Source: Pseudomonas sp. MIACH
GTDB taxonomy: Bacteria; Pseudomonadota; Gammaproteobacteria; Pseudomonadales; Pseudomonadaceae
NCBI RefSeq assembly: GCF_001269925.1
Contig: NZ_LHVO01000045.1
Span: 96,500 to 160,499 of the forward strand
Direction of reading: 5' to 3'
DNA: 64,000 nt
Below are positions 61,933-64,000 of the stretch, in pieces. The translations under genes and the position numbers were made by a program. Each line of letters begins with the position of its first letter. Position 1 is the first letter of the stretch. The notes under the pieces are model-generated. The model saw nothing but the letters and a program-made list of their open reading frames with translations, did not search any database and was not told the DNA's origin.

Positions 61933-63426
61933 ATGAGCCTTATCCAGCATTTGATTAACGGCGAGTTGGTCAACGACAGCGGTCGCAGTGCCGACGTGTA
62001 TAACCCGTCCACTGGCCAGGTGATTCACCAGGTGCCATTGGCGAGCCGTGAAACCATTCAACAGGCGATCGACTCGGCCAAGGCTGCGTTTCCGGCTTGG
62101 CGTAACACGCCAGCTGCCAAGCGTGCCCAGGTGATGTTTCGTTTCAAGCAGTTGCTGGAGCAGAACGAAGCACGTATTTCGCAGCTGATCAGCGAGGAGC
62201 ATGGCAAGACGCTGGAAGATGCTGCGGGTGAATTGAAGCGTGGGATCGAGAACGTGGAGTACGCGTGCTCGGCGCCGGAAATTCTCAAGGGCGAGTACAG
62301 CCGTAACGTTGGGCCGAACATTGATGCCTGGTCGGACTTCCAGCCATTGGGCGTGGTGGCCGGTATTACCCCGTTCAACTTCCCGGCGATGGTGCCGCTG
62401 TGGATGTATCCGCTGGCGATTGTTTGCGGTAACTGTTTCATTCTCAAGCCTTCGGAGCGTGATCCGAGTTCGACGTTGTTGATCGCGCAACTGTTGCAGG
62501 AAGCCGGTCTTCCTAAAGGTGTGCTGAGTGTTGTGCACGGTGACAAGGGCGCGGTGGATGCGTTGATCGAAGCGCCGGAAGTCAAGGCGCTGAGTTTTGT
62601 GGGGTCGACGCCGATTGCCGAGTACATCTATTCCGAGGCGACCAAGCGCGGTAAGCGCGTGCAGGCGCTGGGTGGGGCGAAGAACCATGCGGTGCTGATG
62701 CCGGATGCAGACCTGGATAACGCGGTCAGTGCTCTGATGGGCGCGGCCTATGGTTCCTGCGGGGAGCGCTGCATGGCGATCTCGGTGGCTGTCTGTGTGG
62801 GTGACCAGGTGGCGGATGCGTTGATTGCCAAGCTGGTGCCGCAGATCAAGGCGCTGAAGATCGGTGCGGGCACGACATGTGGACTGGATATGGGGCCACT
62901 GGTGACGGGCCAGGCGCGGGATAAGGTCAGCGGCTATATAGAGGACGGTGTGTCTTCGGGAGCTGAGTTGGTGGTTGATGGTCGTGGACTGAGCATTGCG
63001 GGGAATGAAGAAGGTTTCTTCCTGGGCGGCAGTTTGTTTGATCGTGTGACGCCTGAGATGCGCATCTATAAGGAAGAGATCTTTGGGCCGGTATTGTGCG
63101 TGGTCCGGGTGAGCAGCCTGGAAGCGGCGATGCAACTGATCAACGATCATGAGTACGGTAACGGTACGTGCATCTTCACCCGTGACGGTGAGGCGGCGCG
63201 GTTGTTCTGTGATGAGATTGAAGTGGGCATGGTGGGCGTGAACGTGCCATTGCCGGTGCCGGTGGCGTATCACAGCTTCGGTGGCTGGAAGCGCTCGCTG
63301 TTTGGCGACTTGCATGCCTATGGGCCGGATGGGGTGCGTTTCTACACCCGTCGCAAGGCGATCACCCAGCGTTGGCCGCAACGGGCCAGCCATGAAGCAT
63401 CGCAATTCGCTTTCCCTAGCCTGTAA
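61933..63426 (+). CDS. bauC: Malonate-semialdehyde dehydrogenase (CoA-acylating), MmsA/IolA family
   Basis: A 497-residue aldehyde dehydrogenase that converts malonate semialdehyde to acetyl-CoA and CO2 (or methylmalonate semialdehyde to propionyl-CoA). Motifs: GVVAGITPFNFPAMVPLWM, LKPSERDPSS, the catalytic Cys in GSCGERCMAISVAV, and KEEIFGPVLCVV. GSCGERCMA is diagnostic of the MmsA branch. As it follows bauA it most likely completes beta-alanine breakdown and corresponds to PA0130; on sequence alone mmsA would be an equal name. CAGGAGCC precedes the ATG. Confidence 0.92.
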   Translation: MSLIQHLINGELVNDSGRSADVYNPSTGQVIHQVPLASRETIQQAIDSAKAAFPAWRNTPAAKRAQVMFRFKQLLEQNEARISQLISEEHGKTLEDAAGELKRGIENVEYACSAPEILKGEYSRNVGPNIDAWSDFQPLGVVAGITPFNFPAMVPLWMYPLAIVCGNCFILKPSERDPSSTLLIAQLLQEAGLPKGVLSVVHGDKGAVDALIEAPEVKALSFVGSTPIAEYIYSEATKRGKRVQALGGAKNHAVLMPDADLDNAVSALMGAAYGSCGERCMAISVAVCVGDQVADALIAKLVPQIKALKIGAGTTCGLDMGPLVTGQARDKVSGYIEDGVSSGAELVVDGRGLSIAGNEEGFFLGGSLFDRVTPEMRIYKEEIFGPVLCVVRVSSLEAAMQLINDHEYGNGTCIFTRDGEAARLFCDEIEVGMVGVNVPLPVPVAYHSFGGWKRSLFGDLHAYGPDGVRFYTRRKAITQRWPQRASHEASQFAFPSL

Positions 63427-63440
63427 GGCTCAGCAAGCAG

Positions 63441-63467
63441 AAAGCCGGCCCCTTGGGGCCGGCTTTT
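63441..63467 (+). terminator. Rho-independent terminator of the bauAC operon
   Basis: AAAGCCGGCCCC, TTG loop and GGGGCCGGCTTTT form a 12-bp stem with a T-run, 14 bp after the bauC stop. Confidence 0.95.
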
Positions 63468-63516
63468 GCGTTTCAGGGCTTTTTTGACTTATATGACAGA
63501 AATGTGAAAAAGAAGG

Positions 63517-63544
63517 TTGACGGCAGATTCTGGTAGTCTATAAT
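63517..63544 (+). promoter_or_regulatory. rRNA operon promoter 1
   Basis: TTGACG (63517-63522), 16-bp spacer, TATAAT (63539-63544), followed by the discriminator TCGCCCC. First of three tandem sigma-70 promoters pointing to the rRNA operon on the right. Confidence 0.8.
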
Positions 63545-63719
63545 TCGCCCCACTTCCGGCGCAGTCGAAACGTAAAACTCCTTGTTAAACAAAGAGTTAT
63601 ACAAGATTAGGCAGCGGTTTGCTTCAGTTCATCGAAGTCCAGAAGGAGTTGATAGCGTCGTGTTATTTGGCACTATTAACGATTCGATCTTCTCGGTCGA
63701 AAGCGGAGAAAAAGAGGTG

Positions 63720-63747
63720 TTGACAGCAGCGTGTAACGCTGTAGAAT
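63720..63747 (+). promoter_or_regulatory. rRNA operon promoter 2
   Basis: TTGACA (63720-63725), 16-bp spacer, TAGAAT (63742-63747), GC-rich discriminator following (TTGCCTCCCGC). Confidence 0.88.
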
Positions 63748-63829
63748 TTGCCTCCCGCTAACGAGAGATCGGAAGCGCAAGTGGTTGAAGTTGTTGAAGA
63801 AATCTTCGAAAGCTTCTGAAAATAATCAC

Positions 63830-63857
63830 TTGACAGCAAATGAGGCTGCTGTAGAAT
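63830..63857 (+). promoter_or_regulatory. rRNA operon promoter 3
   Basis: TTGACA (63830-63835), 16-bp spacer, TAGAAT (63852-63857), discriminator GCGCGCCTC. The A/T-rich sequence AAATAATCAC before the -35 could serve as an UP element. Nearest promoter to the 16S gene. Confidence 0.9.
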
Positions 63858-63892
63858 GCGCGCCTCGGTTGAGACGAAAGATCTTAACCAAC

Positions 63893-63905
63893 CGCTCTTT
63901 AACAA
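63893..63905 (+). promoter_or_regulatory. rRNA leader boxA antitermination signal
   Basis: CGCTCTTTAACAA matches the rrn boxA core (TGCTCTTTAACAA) except at its first base. It lies about 36 bp after the last -10 box, so the transcribed rRNA leader runs from about 63865 to the window end; the 16S sequence itself is not reached. Confidence 0.88.
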
Positions 63906-64000
63906 CTGAATCAAGCAATTCGTGTGGGTGCTTGTGGAGTCAGACTGATAGTCAACAAGATTATCAGCATCACAAGTTACTCCGCGAGAAATCAAAGAAT

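Noticed and set aside
60469..63405. Two long reverse-strand frames opposite bauA and bauC
   Set aside because: Their composition is that of shadow frames, and bauA and bauC are unambiguous on the + strand.
63663..63995. Reverse-strand frame of 110 codons at the right end
   Set aside because: It overlaps the rRNA promoters and leader, has no ribosome-binding site and no recognisable sequence.
63865..64000. Start of 16S rRNA within the window
   Set aside because: Only the leader with boxA is seen; the conserved 16S 5' sequence (AGAGTTTGATC) does not occur before position 64000.

Overview
The window is chromosomal DNA of a fluorescent Pseudomonas, most likely of the P. fluorescens group. The evidence is high GC content, paired REP elements (REPINs) of the type common in that group, and gene order that I recall from P. 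aeruginosa PAO1: ctpL-gcbA-DUF2333-Nudix-sui1-speA, the pprA/fppA/pprB/tad/rcp/flp cluster, copA-cueR near a RIO kinase, and a bau/purine-catabolism block. No phage, integrase, transposase or CRISPR array was seen.

Layout. 0-8 kb: the 3' half of the window's first gene is cut off (CtpL-like chemoreceptor), followed by diguanylate cyclase gcbA, a DUF2333 membrane protein, a Nudix hydrolase, a SUI1/YciH factor and arginine decarboxylase speA. 8-20 kb: a small lipoprotein, a MATE exporter, an alpha-2-macroglobulin lipoprotein with thioester motif, pbpC, a MazG-like pyrophosphohydrolase overlapping cmoM, and two tandem DUF4136 lipoproteins. 20-35 kb: a complete Tad/Flp type IVb pilus locus. tadG, pprA and the TadE/F-like pseudopilin come first, then the dedicated peptidase fppA and regulator pprB, an eight-gene operon rcpC-rcpA-tadZ-tadA-tadB-tadC-tadD-DUF3613, the divergent pilin gene flp and a receiver-only response regulator. 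35-39 kb: an outer-membrane TpsB-type transporter with no recognisable TpsA, next to a glycine-rich lipoprotein carrying 21-bp tandem repeats.

39-44 kb: MaoC-like dehydratase and high-molecular-weight FabG, divergent from a thiolase, then a RIO-type kinase. 44-47 kb: a copper module (cueR, copA, a small secreted protein, copZ) with two clear CueR-type operators. 47-52 kb: Bcr/CflA exporter, a small protein, a zinc-type alcohol dehydrogenase, a monooxygenase-fold protein and two regulators. 52-60 kb: adenine deaminase, a Ca2+/H+ antiporter, 8-oxoguanine deaminase, an SDR, a YigZ protein, a RutR-like TetR regulator and a nucleobase permease, which together suggest purine salvage/catabolism. 60-63.4 kb: bauR divergent from bauA-bauC for beta-alanine catabolism. 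63.4-64 kb: a terminator followed by three tandem promoters and boxA of a ribosomal RNA operon whose 16S gene starts beyond the window.

The surface/adhesion island (20-39 kb) is the most coherent system. PprAB is the known regulator of Tad pili in P. aeruginosa; the pilin, its peptidase, the ATPase/platform, the secretin, the minor pseudopilins, a TpsB pore and a glycine-rich lipoprotein are all within 19 kb. Nothing in the window is certainly a new system. The best candidates for novelty are the TpsB/glycine-rich lipoprotein pair and the small secreted protein between the two CueR operators.
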